The position numbers were made by a program, and so were the translations under genes. From contig CABSFU010000011.1 in the NCBI GenBank assembly GCA_902477075.1, forward strand, positions 1 to 32,472: 32,472 bases of DNA, in the 5' to 3' direction. The notes beneath the pieces were generated by a model. It saw nothing but the letters and a program-made list of their open reading frames with translations. It searched no databases and was not told where the DNA came from. The DNA comes from UMGS1498 sp900552335. Lineage in GTDB: Bacteria > Bacillota_I > Bacilli_A > RF39 > UBA660. Shown one piece after another: positions 1 to 8,789 of the stretch. Within the stretch, counting starts at the first letter, position 1. Each line of letters starts with the position of its first letter.

Positions 1-1
1 A

Positions 2-448
2 AGTAATTTAAATAACTATGCTTTACAAAGCGAATTAGATAAAACAAATACAAACGTGGAAAATTTATCTAGTTTAGTAAGTAGTAATCAATCTAATATA
101 ACAAATTTACAAGCAGATGTAACCAACATGAAAGAAAGTATTAAAACTGATTATAAAGTTGTCAATTTAGTTTCAACTGGCAAAGAACAAGAAATTTTGA
201 CTTATCATATACCACAGTGTAAATGGTATATCCTATCAGCTCGAGCAGTGTTTAATTATTCAACGGTTTCTTATGTTAAAATTGCAGATGCAAATGGTCT
301 TTCTCTTGCCTATATGGATAATAGCACTTATCCAACTGCTGTATACATGGATTTTTATGGAAATCGTGATATTAAAGTGTATGCTAAATGGGTAAATGCT
401 ACAAGTCAAACAAATGAAGTAACTGTTAGATTAGTTTATGCTGTATAA
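2..448 (+). CDS. C-terminal part of a coiled-coil surface/fibre-like protein (5' end outside window)
   Basis: The reading frame is open from base 2, so the gene enters from the left edge; the GTG at 56 is simply the first start-like codon in the window and need not be the real start. The visible part (about 148 residues) begins with roughly 50 residues of heptad-like, Asn/Ser/Leu-rich sequence typical of a trimeric coiled coil (LSSLVSSNQSNITNLQADV). A compact, aromatic- and beta-rich C-terminal domain of about 90 residues follows, ending in VRLVYAV. This layout resembles phage tail fibres and bacterial surface or spore-surface fibres, but no specific family is recognised. No terminator is visible before the promoter at 475. 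The function is unknown; only the coiled coil plus globular head organisation is supported. Confidence 0.6.
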   Translation, partial: SNLNNYALQSELDKTNTNVENLSSLVSSNQSNITNLQADVTNMKESIKTDYKVVNLVSTGKEQEILTYHIPQCKWYILSARAVFNYSTVSYVKIADANGLSLAYMDNSTYPTAVYMDFYGNRDIKVYAKWVNATSQTNEVTVRLVYAV

Positions 449-474
449 AAAGTCAAAACTTCTAACAAAATGAG

Positions 475-503
475 TTGACAATAGAGCTATTTTATCATAT
501 AAT
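475..503 (+). promoter_or_regulatory. Sigma-A promoter of the gatCAB-asnS-aspS operon
   Basis: A perfect TTGACA (475-480), a 17-base spacer and a perfect TATAAT (498-503) lie just upstream of the T-box leader. Transcription should start near 510. Confidence 0.9.
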
Positions 504-527
504 CAACTTATTGAAATTCAATAACTT

Positions 528-770
528 TGAAAGAGAAAAGTATTATATACCTCTTTATAAAAGCGAGTTAGAGACGGTGAAAGCTAACAATAAAAGTATA
601 TAAGAAAAACACTCTAGAGTTGCTTAGATGAACAAAGTAGTTTAAGCCGGAAAGTAATCCGTTATCACATTACTAGGTTTAATAGAATTGAGAGATCACG
701 AAAGTGATAATTAGGGTGGTACCGCGGATACAACAGTAATTCGTCCCTTGTGGATGTATTACTGTTTTTT
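528..770 (+). promoter_or_regulatory. T-box riboswitch leader, Asn specifier (AAC)
   Basis: The leader has the T-box parts in order. The stem I base is AGAG near 532 paired with CTCT at 612-615. An inner helix pairs TATATAC with GTATATA, and the GA-rich apical part is near 565-590. The 3' side of the specifier loop carries AAC at 608-610 followed by A. The T-box core AGGGTGGTACCGCG lies at 713-726, and an intrinsic terminator follows. AAC is an asparagine codon, which fits asnS downstream. In this family, uncharged cognate tRNA binds the specifier and the TGGN bulge and prevents termination, so asparagine starvation should raise expression of the whole operon. The specifier was assigned by manual folding. 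Confidence 0.9.
733..770 (+). terminator. T-box-controlled terminator before gatC
   Basis: ACAGTAAT (733-740) pairs with ATTACTGT (758-765), followed by TTTTTT. It overlaps the 3' side of the antiterminator, as expected for a transcriptional T-box. Confidence 0.85.
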
Positions 771-790
771 ATTGCCTAAAGGAGGAAATT

Positions 791-1087
791 ATGAAGAAAT
801 TTACAAGTGAAATGGTAGATGACTATGCAGAAAAATTATTAATAGGACTAACAAAGGAAGAAAACAAAATGGTATTAGATGAATTTGAAATTATTGATCA
901 AAATATTGATATTATCAATCAAATTCCAAATATCAGTGAAGTAGAACCAATGACACATTGTTTAGACAATTTTGAATATGAATTAAGAGAAGATGTAATA
1001 GAAGAATCGGTTCCAATTGAAGAATTGTTACAAAACTGTGATGACACAATGGATAGAGAAGTACAAGTACCAAAGGTGGTGGAATAA
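791..1087 (+). CDS. gatC: Aspartyl/glutamyl-tRNA amidotransferase subunit C
   Basis: This 98-residue acidic protein matches GatC in size, the family being about 95-100 residues. It has an N-terminal helix (SEMVDDYAEKLLIGLTKEE) and a C-terminal half rich in Pro and acidic residues (PMTHCLDN, then LREDV), as in the belt-like GatC that wraps the GatA-GatB interface. The start follows a good AAAGGAGG site at 779-786. It is the first gene after the Asn T-box and ends one base before the gatA start. The complex amidates misacylated Glu-tRNA(Gln), and in some organisms Asp-tRNA(Asn), in the cytoplasm. The sequence is divergent, so the call rests on size, motifs and position before gatA and gatB. Confidence 0.9.
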   Translation: MKKFTSEMVDDYAEKLLIGLTKEENKMVLDEFEIIDQNIDIINQIPNISEVEPMTHCLDNFEYELREDVIEESVPIEELLQNCDDTMDREVQVPKVVE

Positions 1088-1088
1088 T

Positions 1089-2543
1089 ATGTATATGAAT
1101 AAAAGTATAAAAGAAATACATGAAGCATTACAAAAAAAAGAAATTACTAGTGAAGAATTAATAAAAGAATCTTTACAAAAATCACATGAATTACAAGAAA
1201 AATGCAATGCTTTTGTCACAATATTGGATGAAGCAAAAGAAATAGAAGTAACAGAGGATTTACTATCAGGTATTCCATATGGTATTAAGGATAATTATAG
1301 TACCAAAGGAATTCTAAGTACCGGTTCTAGTAATACACTAAAAGATTATATTCCATTTTTTACAGCAACTGCTATTTCCAATCTAGAAAGTCATGGAGCA
1401 GTAGCTGTCAATAAAACAGTAATGGATGAATTTGGTATGGGTGGAACAGGAACAACAGGACACACTGGTGTTGTAAGAAACCCTTGGGATAAAACTAGAA
1501 TGTGTGCTGGATCTAGTGCTGGATCTGCTTGCGCTGTAGCTGCTGGTGTTTATCCTTATGCAACAGGAAGTGATACTGGAGATTCCATTCGAAAGCCTGC
1601 CGCTTATTGTGGTATTGTAGGATATAAACCAACATATGGAATGATTTCCAGATATGGACTATTTCCTTTTGCTTCTAGCTTAGACCATTGTGGTGTATTA
1701 ACTCGTAACGTAGAAGATGCTGCCATCGTAGTAGATGCTATGAAAGGAATTGACAAAAATGATATGACCAGTTGGGATTCTAAAAATGTTCATTTATTAG
1801 CATCTCTAACGGGAAATGTAAAAGGTAAAAAATTATGTTATATTAAGGAAATTTGCGACATTTCAAATTATCCAGATGCTAGTGAAGAATTAAAAGAACA
1901 TTTAGAAAATTTCAAAAAAACAGTAGATTTAGCTATATCACTTGGAATGGAAGTAGAAGAGGTATCTGTAGATCAAACTTTACTAAATGCCGTAGCCTCT
2001 ACTTATGTTGTTATTTCTTGCGCTGAAGCAACTTCTAATATGTCTAACCTAACAGGATTTATTTTTGGACCTAGAGGGGAAGGAAAAACTTATATTGAAC
2101 AAATGAAAGATTATCGTACCAAAGGTTTTTCTCCATTAATCAAAAGAAGATTTGTAATAGGTTCTTATGTACTACAAGCTGAAAATAAAGATAGATATTT
2201 TCATAATGCACAAAGAGTAAGAAGATTACTAGTAGATACATGGAATAAATTATTTGAAAAATATGATGCTGTAATTTTACCAGTAGGAAGTGGACCTGCT
2301 AAACATTTAGATGGTTCATTAGATATTTTGGATAAAAATACAGTAGCGTTGGAAGAACATTTACAAATTGGAAATTTTGGCGGTTATCCATCTATAACGA
2401 TTCCAAATGGATTTATAGATCATATGCCAGTAGCTTTTAATATTACAGGTAAATGTTACGATGATGAAAATGTTTTAAATATTGCCTATGCTTTTGAAAA
2501 TGCCATGGAATATAAAAACCAAATCGCAAAGGAGATGAAATAA
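1089..2543 (+). CDS. gatA: Glutamyl/aspartyl-tRNA amidotransferase subunit A (amidase)
   Basis: This amidase-signature protein releases ammonia from Gln for tRNA-dependent amidation. ATG at 1089 is chosen over an upstream in-frame start at 1017 inside gatC, because AGGTGG lies just upstream and the resulting 484 residues equal the family length. The Ser-cisSer-Lys triad is visible as K67 (YGIKDN), S142 (AGSSAGSA) and S166 (SDTGDSIRKPA). Two glycines of the usual GGSSGGS segment are Ala, and the Gly normally preceding the nucleophile (TGGS) is Asp165; that segment builds the oxyanion hole, so the change is notable. The stop overlaps the gatB start by one base (TAATG), indicating translational coupling. 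No AdT-independent GlnRS is in the window, so Gln-tRNA synthesis is the likely main duty because AsnRS is present. Confidence 0.95.
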   Translation: MYMNKSIKEIHEALQKKEITSEELIKESLQKSHELQEKCNAFVTILDEAKEIEVTEDLLSGIPYGIKDNYSTKGILSTGSSNTLKDYIPFFTATAISNLESHGAVAVNKTVMDEFGMGGTGTTGHTGVVRNPWDKTRMCAGSSAGSACAVAAGVYPYATGSDTGDSIRKPAAYCGIVGYKPTYGMISRYGLFPFASSLDHCGVLTRNVEDAAIVVDAMKGIDKNDMTSWDSKNVHLLASLTGNVKGKKLCYIKEICDISNYPDASEELKEHLENFKKTVDLAISLGMEVEEVSVDQTLLNAVASTYVVISCAEATSNMSNLTGFIFGPRGEGKTYIEQMKDYRTKGFSPLIKRRFVIGSYVLQAENKDRYFHNAQRVRRLLVDTWNKLFEKYDAVILPVGSGPAKHLDGSLDILDKNTVALEEHLQIGNFGGYPSITIPNGFIDHMPVAFNITGKCYDDENVLNIAYAFENAMEYKNQIAKEMK

Positions 2544-4003
2544 TGGAAAAATATAAAGTATTAATTGGACTTGAAATGCACTGTGAAATCAGTGAAACAA
2601 AATCAAAAGTATTCTCAAGTGCTAGAAACTCTTATAGTGAAATTCCAAACTCTAATATTAGACCAGTCGATATGGCATTTCCAGGTACTTTACCAGTTGT
2701 GAATAAAGAGGCTGTAAAAAAAGCATTGATGGCAAGCATTATTTTAAATTGTAAACAACCAGAATATATTTATTTTGAAAGAAAAAATTATTATTATCCT
2801 GATCTACCAAAAGGATTTCAAATTACTCAAGAAACCAAACCAGCGCCAGTTGGTATTTATGGAAACTTAACTTATGATGTAAATGGTGTGGAAAAAACAG
2901 TTCGCATTAATAATATCCACTTAGAAGAAGATGCTGCTTCCTCTAATCATTTTTCAAGATACTCAACAATTGATTATAATAGAGCAGGAGTTCCTTTGCT
3001 AGAACTTGTAACAGAGCCAGATTTACATTCTGCAGAAGAAGCAGTAGCTTTTCTAGAAACTATGAGAACAATTTATCAATACGCTGGAATTAGTGAAGCA
3101 GATAGTAAAAAAGGACAAATTAGATGTGATGTTAACGTTTCTATCATGAATGCAGATAAAGACGAAAAGGATCCAAAAAACTGGGGAACAAAAATTGAAA
3201 TAAAAAATGTGAATTCCTTTGGTGGTGTAAGAGATGCTATTAACTACGAAATAGAAAGACAAATCGAAGCAAAAGAAGATGGAACTTATGATCAAATGGA
3301 ACAACAAACAAGACGTTGGGATGAAGAATCAGCTACTACTATTTACATGCGTAGCAAAGTGGATGCAATTGATTATAAATATTTTGTAGAACCAAATATA
3401 CCAAAATTTAAATTGTCTCAAGAATGGATAAAAGAAATTAGCGATTCCATTCCTGAACTAGCAAATTCTCGTCGTGATAGATATAAAAATGAATATCATT
3501 TATCTGATTATGATGCTACTATCTTAGTAAAAGAAAAAGCAGTTTCTGATTATTTTGATGAAACGGTTAATTTAGGAGCAGATCCTAAAATGGCATCAAA
3601 CTGGATTACAAGTATTATTTTGGGATATATTAACAAAAATGATTTAACTATTCATGAATTATATTTAAGACCAAATATGTTAAAAAATCTAATAGAATTA
3701 GTTAGTGAAGCCAAAATTTCTTCTAAACAAGGAAAAGAAGTATTATATCGTTCCTTAGATGAAAAGAAAGAACCTACTAAAATTGTAGAAGAGGAAGGTA
3801 TGAAACAAATTGGTGGAACAGATGAAATTTTGAAAGTGGTAACAGAAGTTCTAGATGAACAACCACAAGGAATTGAACAATATAAAAATGGTAGAACCAA
3901 TATTGTTGATTTCTTAGTAGGTCAAGTTATGAAAAAAACAAGAGGTCAAGCAAATCCAGCTATGGCAAGAAGTATGATGATAGAAGAGATTGAAAAGAGG
4001 TAA
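2543..4003 (+). CDS. gatB: Aspartyl/glutamyl-tRNA amidotransferase subunit B
   Basis: GatB is the kinase subunit. It phosphorylates the misacylated Glu or Asp on the tRNA and receives ammonia from GatA. The 486 residues match the family. The N-terminal catalytic cradle shows GLEMHCEI (residues 9-16), FPGTLPVVN, YYYPDLPKGFQITQ and the LLELVTEPD segment. The C-terminal roughly 170 residues form the helical and YqeY-like tail domain, ending in GQVMKKTRGQANPA, that grips tRNA. The start codon overlaps the gatA stop, and asnS begins three bases after the stop, so all are co-translated from the T-box operon. The early motif reads GLEMHCE where GLEVH or GLEIH is usual, a mild variation. Confidence 0.96.
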   Translation: MEKYKVLIGLEMHCEISETKSKVFSSARNSYSEIPNSNIRPVDMAFPGTLPVVNKEAVKKALMASIILNCKQPEYIYFERKNYYYPDLPKGFQITQETKPAPVGIYGNLTYDVNGVEKTVRINNIHLEEDAASSNHFSRYSTIDYNRAGVPLLELVTEPDLHSAEEAVAFLETMRTIYQYAGISEADSKKGQIRCDVNVSIMNADKDEKDPKNWGTKIEIKNVNSFGGVRDAINYEIERQIEAKEDGTYDQMEQQTRRWDEESATTIYMRSKVDAIDYKYFVEPNIPKFKLSQEWIKEISDSIPELANSRRDRYKNEYHLSDYDATILVKEKAVSDYFDETVNLGADPKMASNWITSIILGYINKNDLTIHELYLRPNMLKNLIELVSEAKISSKQGKEVLYRSLDEKKEPTKIVEEEGMKQIGGTDEILKVVTEVLDEQPQGIEQYKNGRTNIVDFLVGQVMKKTRGQANPAMARSMMIEEIEKR

Positions 4004-4006
4004 CTT

Positions 4007-5386
4007 ATGAGACTTGTTACATTATTTAAAAAGATCGAAAATTATATAGATCAAGAAATAGAATTATCTGGATGGATTAGAAATCATAGAAAACAAGCTT
4101 ATTTTGGATTCATTGATTTTTCAGATGGAACAACATTTAAACATTTGCAATTAGTTTATACAAATGAATTAAGCAGTTTTGAAGAAAATTCCAAATTACA
4201 TATTGGTTCTGCTATAAAAGTAGTTGGTACTTTGGTAAAATCAGTGGGAGCTGGACAAGAATATGAAGTAAATGTAAAAAGTATCACATTACTAGGAGAT
4301 TGTAGTGAAGATTATCCACTACAAGCAAAAGGTAGACCAACTAGAGAATATTTAAGGGAAATCGCTTATTTACGTCCTCGTACGAATTTATTTCAAGCTG
4401 TTTTTAGAATTCGTAGTGTAGCTGCTATGGCTATTCATACTTACTTTCAAGAAAGAAATTATTTGTATGTTCACACCCCTTTAATTACTACAACAGACTG
4501 TGAAGGATCTGATCAAATGTTTAAAATTACAACATTTGACTTAAACAACATACCAAAGGTAGATGGAAAAGTGGATTATAAACAAGACCTATTTGGTAAA
4601 AAAGCTTATGTAACGGGAACGGGTCAGTTACATGGAGAAGCATTCGCAATGGCTTTTAATAACATTTATACATTTGGCCCAACTTTCAGAACAGAAAATT
4701 CGAATACAAAAACACATGCAAATGAGTTTTGGATGATTGAACCAGAAATTGCTTTCTGTGATTTAGAAGGATTAATGGATGTTGAAGAGGAAATGTTAAA
4801 GTTTGTGGTCAACTATGTTTTAGAAAAATGTCCAGATGAATTACAATTTTTAGATAACTTTGTAGAAAAAGGTTTATTAGATAAATTAACAAAATTAGTA
4901 CATTCTAATTTTAAAAGAATTACTCATGAAGAAGCCATTACCATTTTAAAAGAAGCAAAAATGAATTGGGAATTCGAACCAAATTATGGAGAAGATATTG
5001 CCAAAGAACATGAAAAATACATTACGGAATATTTCAATGGACCAGTTTTTATCACCAATTGGCCAAAAGATATTAAGGCATGGTATATGAAAGTAAACAG
5101 CGATGATAAAACAGTAGCAGCAGTTGACTTAGAAGTACCTGGTGCTGGAGAATTAATGGGTGGTTCACAAAGAGAAGAAAATTATGAAAAATTAATTCAA
5201 AGATGTGATGAATTAGGTGTAGATAAAGAACCAGTAGATTGGTTTATTAATTTAAGAAGATTTGGTGGATGTGTCCATTCTGGATTTGGTATGGGATTTG
5301 AAAGATTATTAATTTACTTAACAGGTGTAGAAAATATTAGAGATGTAATTCCATTTCCAAGAACACCAAATTCATGTGATTTTTAA
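4007..5386 (+). CDS. asnS: Asparaginyl-tRNA synthetase
   Basis: This class IIb synthetase charges tRNA(Asn) with Asn. The 459 residues match bacterial AsnRS. An N-terminal OB-fold anticodon-binding domain (about 1-110, ELSGWIRNHRKQAYFGFIDF) precedes the catalytic core. Motif 2 is FRTENSNTKTHANEFWMIEPE-like near 230 and motif 3 is GFGMGFERLLIYLTG near 430, followed by RDVIPFPRTP. The AsnRS-typical THANEFWM segment, the absence of the GAD insertion and the length separate it from AspRS, which is encoded next. The gene begins three bases after gatB. Its presence explains the AAC specifier of the T-box and implies that GatCAB is not strictly needed for Asn-tRNA. Confidence 0.97.
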   Translation: MRLVTLFKKIENYIDQEIELSGWIRNHRKQAYFGFIDFSDGTTFKHLQLVYTNELSSFEENSKLHIGSAIKVVGTLVKSVGAGQEYEVNVKSITLLGDCSEDYPLQAKGRPTREYLREIAYLRPRTNLFQAVFRIRSVAAMAIHTYFQERNYLYVHTPLITTTDCEGSDQMFKITTFDLNNIPKVDGKVDYKQDLFGKKAYVTGTGQLHGEAFAMAFNNIYTFGPTFRTENSNTKTHANEFWMIEPEIAFCDLEGLMDVEEEMLKFVVNYVLEKCPDELQFLDNFVEKGLLDKLTKLVHSNFKRITHEEAITILKEAKMNWEFEPNYGEDIAKEHEKYITEYFNGPVFITNWPKDIKAWYMKVNSDDKTVAAVDLEVPGAGELMGGSQREENYEKLIQRCDELGVDKEPVDWFINLRRFGGCVHSGFGMGFERLLIYLTGVENIRDVIPFPRTPNSCDF

Positions 5387-5397
5387 GGAGAATTTTT

Positions 5398-7137
5398 ATG
5401 GAAAATAAATATAGAACTTGTTATGCTGGAAAAGTAACAGATTCTCATATTGGCTCTACTATTCGTTTAGCTGGATGGGTTGAGAATATTAGAGATCATG
5501 GTGGTGTTATTTTTGTTGACTTAAGAGATGAGACAGGTACTGTTCAATTAGTTAGCAACGATGATTCTAAATTTTTGAAGTTAACAAAAGAATCAGCTAT
5601 AACAGTTAGTGGTAAGGTAAGAAAAAGAGATGAAGAAGACTATAATCCTCATATTGAGACTGGTACTTTAGAAGTTTTGGTGGATGAGTTAGAAGTATTA
5701 GGTCATGCTTTAAATAATTTGCCATTTGATATTAAAACTTCTCATGAAGTAAATGATGAAGTAAGATTGAAATATCGTTATTTAGATCTTAGAAATAAAA
5801 AAGTACATGATAATATTGTACTTAGAAGTAAAGTATTAAAATTTTTAAGAAATAAGATGGATTCATTAGATTTTACAGAAGTACAAACTCCAATTATTTC
5901 TGCTTCTTCACCAGAGGGAGCAAGAGATTTTATTGTTCCATCTCGTAAGTTTAAAGGTCAATTTTATGCCTTACCTCAAGCACCTCAAATTTATAAACAA
6001 TTGTTGATGGTCTCTGGTTTTGATAAATATTACCAAATTGCGCCATGTTTTAGAGATGAGGATTGTAGAAGTGATAGAACGTTAGAATTTTATCAATTAG
6101 ATTTTGAAATGAGTTTTGCAACAGAAGAAGATGTTTACAAAGTTGGAGAAGAGATTTTCTATGATACTTTTTCTCATTTTAGTGATAAAGTAGTAAGTCC
6201 TAGACCATTTAGAAGAATCAATTACAAAGATGCTATGTTGAAATATGGAACGGATAAACCAGATTTGAGAAATCCACTTGAAATTATGGATTTAAGTTCT
6301 TTATTTGTGGAATCAGATTTTAGACCTTTTAGAGCAGCTACTGTAAGAGGAATTAAAGTAGAAAATATTGCTGATAAATCCAACAGTTGGTTTAATGAAA
6401 TTGTGGATTATGCTTCTTCTATTGGAATGCCGGGAATTGGTTATATTAGTTTAATAGAAGATACCTTTAAAGGACCAATTGATAAGTTTTTAAGTGAAGA
6501 AACAAGAACAAATTTAATTCATTCTTGCAATATGAAAAATGGAGATGTTTTGTTCTTTATTGCAAATAAGGAAGAGACAGTAGCTTCTAAATTTGCAGGA
6601 CAAATTCGTACTTTTTTAGGTCAAAAATTGAATCTAATTGATCCAAATAAATTTGAACTTTGCATTATTAATAACTTTCCAATGTATGAGTGGAATGAAG
6701 AAGCGAGAAAATTTGATTTTGGACATAATCCATTTAGTATGCCACAAGGTGGAATGGATAGTTTATTACATCAAAACACAGAAGATATTTTAGCTTATCA
6801 ATATGATTTTGTATGTAATGGTTATGAAATGGCTAGTGGAGCAGTTCGCAATCATGATATTGAAGTAATGAAAAAGGCTTTTGAAATAGCAGGTTATCCA
6901 GAAGAAGAAGTAAAAACAAGATTCAAATCTCTTTATACAGCATTTCAATATGGCGCTCCACCTCATGCGGGTATGGCTCCAGGAATCGATAGAATTATTA
7001 TGTTACTAAAGGATGAACCAAATTTAAGAGAAGTTCAGGCATTTCCAATGAGTGTTAGTGGTCAAGATAATATGATGGGAAGTCCAAGCTTTGTAACGGA
7101 AGAACAATTAAGAGAAGTACATATTAAAATTAGGTAG
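5398..7137 (+). CDS. aspS: Aspartyl-tRNA synthetase (bacterial type with GAD domain)
   Basis: This class IIb enzyme charges tRNA(Asp). The 579 residues and domain order fit bacterial AspRS: OB-fold (about 1-105, AGWVENIRDHGGVIFVDLRD), then motif 1 near 150. The Asp-binding and motif 2 regions are near 195-235 (SRKFKGQFYALPQAPQIYKQLLM cut here; FRDEDCRSDRTLEFYQLD). A GAD insertion spans about 290-410, and motif 3 (GMAPGIDRIIMLL) is near 525. Motif 2 reads RSDRTLEFYQLD where RADRQPEFTQID is typical, a conservative divergence. It is the last gene of the T-box operon, 11 bases after asnS with GGAG at 5386-5390, and is followed immediately by a terminator. Placing aspS under an Asn-responsive leader links Asp and Asn charging. 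Confidence 0.96.
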   Translation: MENKYRTCYAGKVTDSHIGSTIRLAGWVENIRDHGGVIFVDLRDETGTVQLVSNDDSKFLKLTKESAITVSGKVRKRDEEDYNPHIETGTLEVLVDELEVLGHALNNLPFDIKTSHEVNDEVRLKYRYLDLRNKKVHDNIVLRSKVLKFLRNKMDSLDFTEVQTPIISASSPEGARDFIVPSRKFKGQFYALPQAPQIYKQLLMVSGFDKYYQIAPCFRDEDCRSDRTLEFYQLDFEMSFATEEDVYKVGEEIFYDTFSHFSDKVVSPRPFRRINYKDAMLKYGTDKPDLRNPLEIMDLSSLFVESDFRPFRAATVRGIKVENIADKSNSWFNEIVDYASSIGMPGIGYISLIEDTFKGPIDKFLSEETRTNLIHSCNMKNGDVLFFIANKEETVASKFAGQIRTFLGQKLNLIDPNKFELCIINNFPMYEWNEEARKFDFGHNPFSMPQGGMDSLLHQNTEDILAYQYDFVCNGYEMASGAVRNHDIEVMKKAFEIAGYPEEEVKTRFKSLYTAFQYGAPPHAGMAPGIDRIIMLLKDEPNLREVQAFPMSVSGQDNMMGSPSFVTEEQLREVHIKIR

Positions 7138-7154
7138 TCTGACTATCTTTTTTT
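7133..7154 (+). terminator. Terminator after aspS
   Basis: GGTAGT (7133-7138) pairs with ACTATC (7142-7147) with one G-U pair and a 3-base loop, followed by seven T. The stem overlaps the aspS stop codon. Confidence 0.75.
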
Positions 7155-7326
7155 ATATATTAGAAAAATTTTTTCAAATTTTGAACGATAAAATCAAAAT
7201 AATAAAACACTAAGTTATATAAAATTAATCCATCATTGCTAGTTAAATAAAAAATAATAGTAAATATTCCATGTAAAAATATGATATAAAATAAACGCAT
7301 AATTTATATAAAGTGTACAAATTGAG

Positions 7327-7355
7327 TTGAATTTATATGGATAATTTGATATACT
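7327..7355 (+). promoter_or_regulatory. Promoter of the pilin-LRR gene
   Basis: TTGAAT (7327-7332), 17 bases, TATACT (7350-7355). The predicted start near 7362 leaves a leader of about 15 bases containing GGAGG at 7369-7373. The rest of 7155-7326 is AT-rich with nothing recognisable. Confidence 0.7.
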
Positions 7356-7377
7356 TTGCTTGAATGATGGAGGATAT

Positions 7378-8670
7378 ATGAAAAAAGGTTTTACATTAAT
7401 AGAATTGTTAGCAGTTATTGTAATTTTAGCAATATTAGCATTAATCTCAATACCACTTATTTCAAATGTGATTGAGGATACTAAAAAATCATCTTTTTTG
7501 GTTTCAGTAAATGGAGTATTACAGGCAGCAGAATATGATTCTCTGAATAAAGGTAATGTTTATTATTTTCCAGAGAGTGGGTTAAGTTTTAAGGGTGAAG
7601 ATTTAAAAGGTGGTTATATTAGTATTAAAAATGGAAACTCTTTAGTACTAGTTTATAATGACCATTATTGTGTAACTAAAAGCTTTGATGATACAAAGTT
7701 ATCTATATCTGAAATTTCATCAAGTAAATGTGAAGAATATATGAATAAAGAAAAAGCTTTCACTTTTGATTCAAAGACAGGTACAATTACCGGATATGAT
7801 GAAAATTATGGGTTAGATGTTGTGATTCCCTATTCAATAGATGGCGTTCCTGTAAAAAAAATAGGGGATTCAGCTTTTATAAGTGACTATAACACAGAAG
7901 TTGTAAGGGTTATTGATAGAACAACAGGTAATTGTTCTAAATTAGCTGAGTCAGGTGACTATTGTTTTTATGATTATACATATGAATACGCTGTTGCTAA
8001 CAACATTAAATTTGATCAATACATTAGATATACCTTTACTAACGACACGAAAAGAATTTGCTATTCTTTAGATGGCAATTATGTAGTAACTGGAAATGAT
8101 GAAATAAAAAGTATCAATGATGGATATTATGGATGTGGATTTTCGGCAAATATAGGGACAGGGAATATAGTATCTTTAGATTTGTCACAAGCTAATCAAT
8201 TAGAAGAAATAGGGGAACTAAGTTTTTTTAAAAATAAATTAGAACATGTGACATGGAATTCAAATATAAAAAAAATAGGAAGTACATCTTTCGGAATGAA
8301 TAACATTTCAGAAATCAATTTGTCCAATTCTAAATTAGAGGTTATTTCTAGTGAGGCATTTGCCCATAATAAACTTAAAAATTTAGATTTAAGTGGTAAT
8401 ACAGATTTAAAAATGATTCAAAGTAGCGCTTTTACCTTTAATGATTTAATTACTATTAATTTAGGAACATCAAAAAATTTAAAAATTGAAAGAAATGCAT
8501 TTATTAAAAATAAGCAATATGAATCAAATCCTAATTTAACTTCTATCATTAATGATACTGGTAATTCTTATAATTGGTCAGCAATAACAGAAGCAGGCTC
8601 AGAAAATAGTGACGTTTTTGAAACGGGTATACTAAAACATAGTGATGGAAATATTACTGTCTCCAAATAA
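7378..8670 (+). CDS. Type IV pilin-like N-terminus fused to BspA-like leucine-rich repeats
   Basis: The start is ATG 7378, after GGAGG, rather than the TTG at 7360, because it places the class III signal exactly at the N-terminus: MKKG, then FTLIELLAVIVILAIL. Prepilin peptidase should cut after G4; E9 is the canonical Glu5 of mature pilins. After the hydrophobic helix there is about 80 residues of pilin-like globular region. A middle domain follows (FDSKTGTITGYDENYGLDVVIP, shared with LRR_5 proteins), and then short repeats of the BspA type from about residue 260 to 400 (LEEIGELSFFKNKLEHV, KKIGSTSFGMNNISEI, LEVISSEAFAHNKLKNL). Total length is 430 residues. It is alone between a promoter and a terminator, so pilus machinery must be elsewhere. 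It probably acts as a minor pilin or pseudopilin displaying an adhesive LRR domain; the adhesion role is inference. Confidence 0.85.
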   Translation: MKKGFTLIELLAVIVILAILALISIPLISNVIEDTKKSSFLVSVNGVLQAAEYDSLNKGNVYYFPESGLSFKGEDLKGGYISIKNGNSLVLVYNDHYCVTKSFDDTKLSISEISSSKCEEYMNKEKAFTFDSKTGTITGYDENYGLDVVIPYSIDGVPVKKIGDSAFISDYNTEVVRVIDRTTGNCSKLAESGDYCFYDYTYEYAVANNIKFDQYIRYTFTNDTKRICYSLDGNYVVTGNDEIKSINDGYYGCGFSANIGTGNIVSLDLSQANQLEEIGELSFFKNKLEHVTWNSNIKKIGSTSFGMNNISEINLSNSKLEVISSEAFAHNKLKNLDLSGNTDLKMIQSSAFTFNDLITINLGTSKNLKIERNAFIKNKQYESNPNLTSIINDTGNSYNWSAITEAGSENSDVFETGILKHSDGNITVSK

Positions 8671-8697
8671 TATATAAATTGGAAAAAATGTTAAAAA

Positions 8698-8729
8698 ACA
8701 TATCAACTTAAAAATTGATGTGTTTTTTT
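8698..8729 (+). terminator. Terminator after the pilin-LRR gene
   Basis: ACATATCAA (8698-8706) pairs with TTGATGTGT (8715-8723), with one G-U pair and an 8-base loop, followed by a run of seven T ending at 8729. Confidence 0.85.
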
Positions 8730-8789
8730 GATAGAAAGTTAAAAATATAAAAAAATTGTAAAAAACCTAAACTCAAATAATAAAATATA

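Noticed and set aside
1017..1088. N-terminal extension of GatA from an upstream in-frame ATG at 1017.
   Set aside because: It lies inside gatC, lacks a ribosome binding site and would exceed the normal GatA length; ATG 1089 has AGGTGG and gives 484 residues.
668..4298. A 15-base identity (TATCACATTACTAGG) between the Asn T-box leader and the asnS coding region near 4284.
   Set aside because: In 32 kb of AT-rich sequence several 15-base matches are expected by chance, and neither flank extends the match.
7360..7377. TTG start at 7360 for the pilin-LRR gene.
   Set aside because: It would put MNDGGY before the class III signal and overlaps the GGAGG site; ATG 7378 restores a canonical MKKGFTLIE start.
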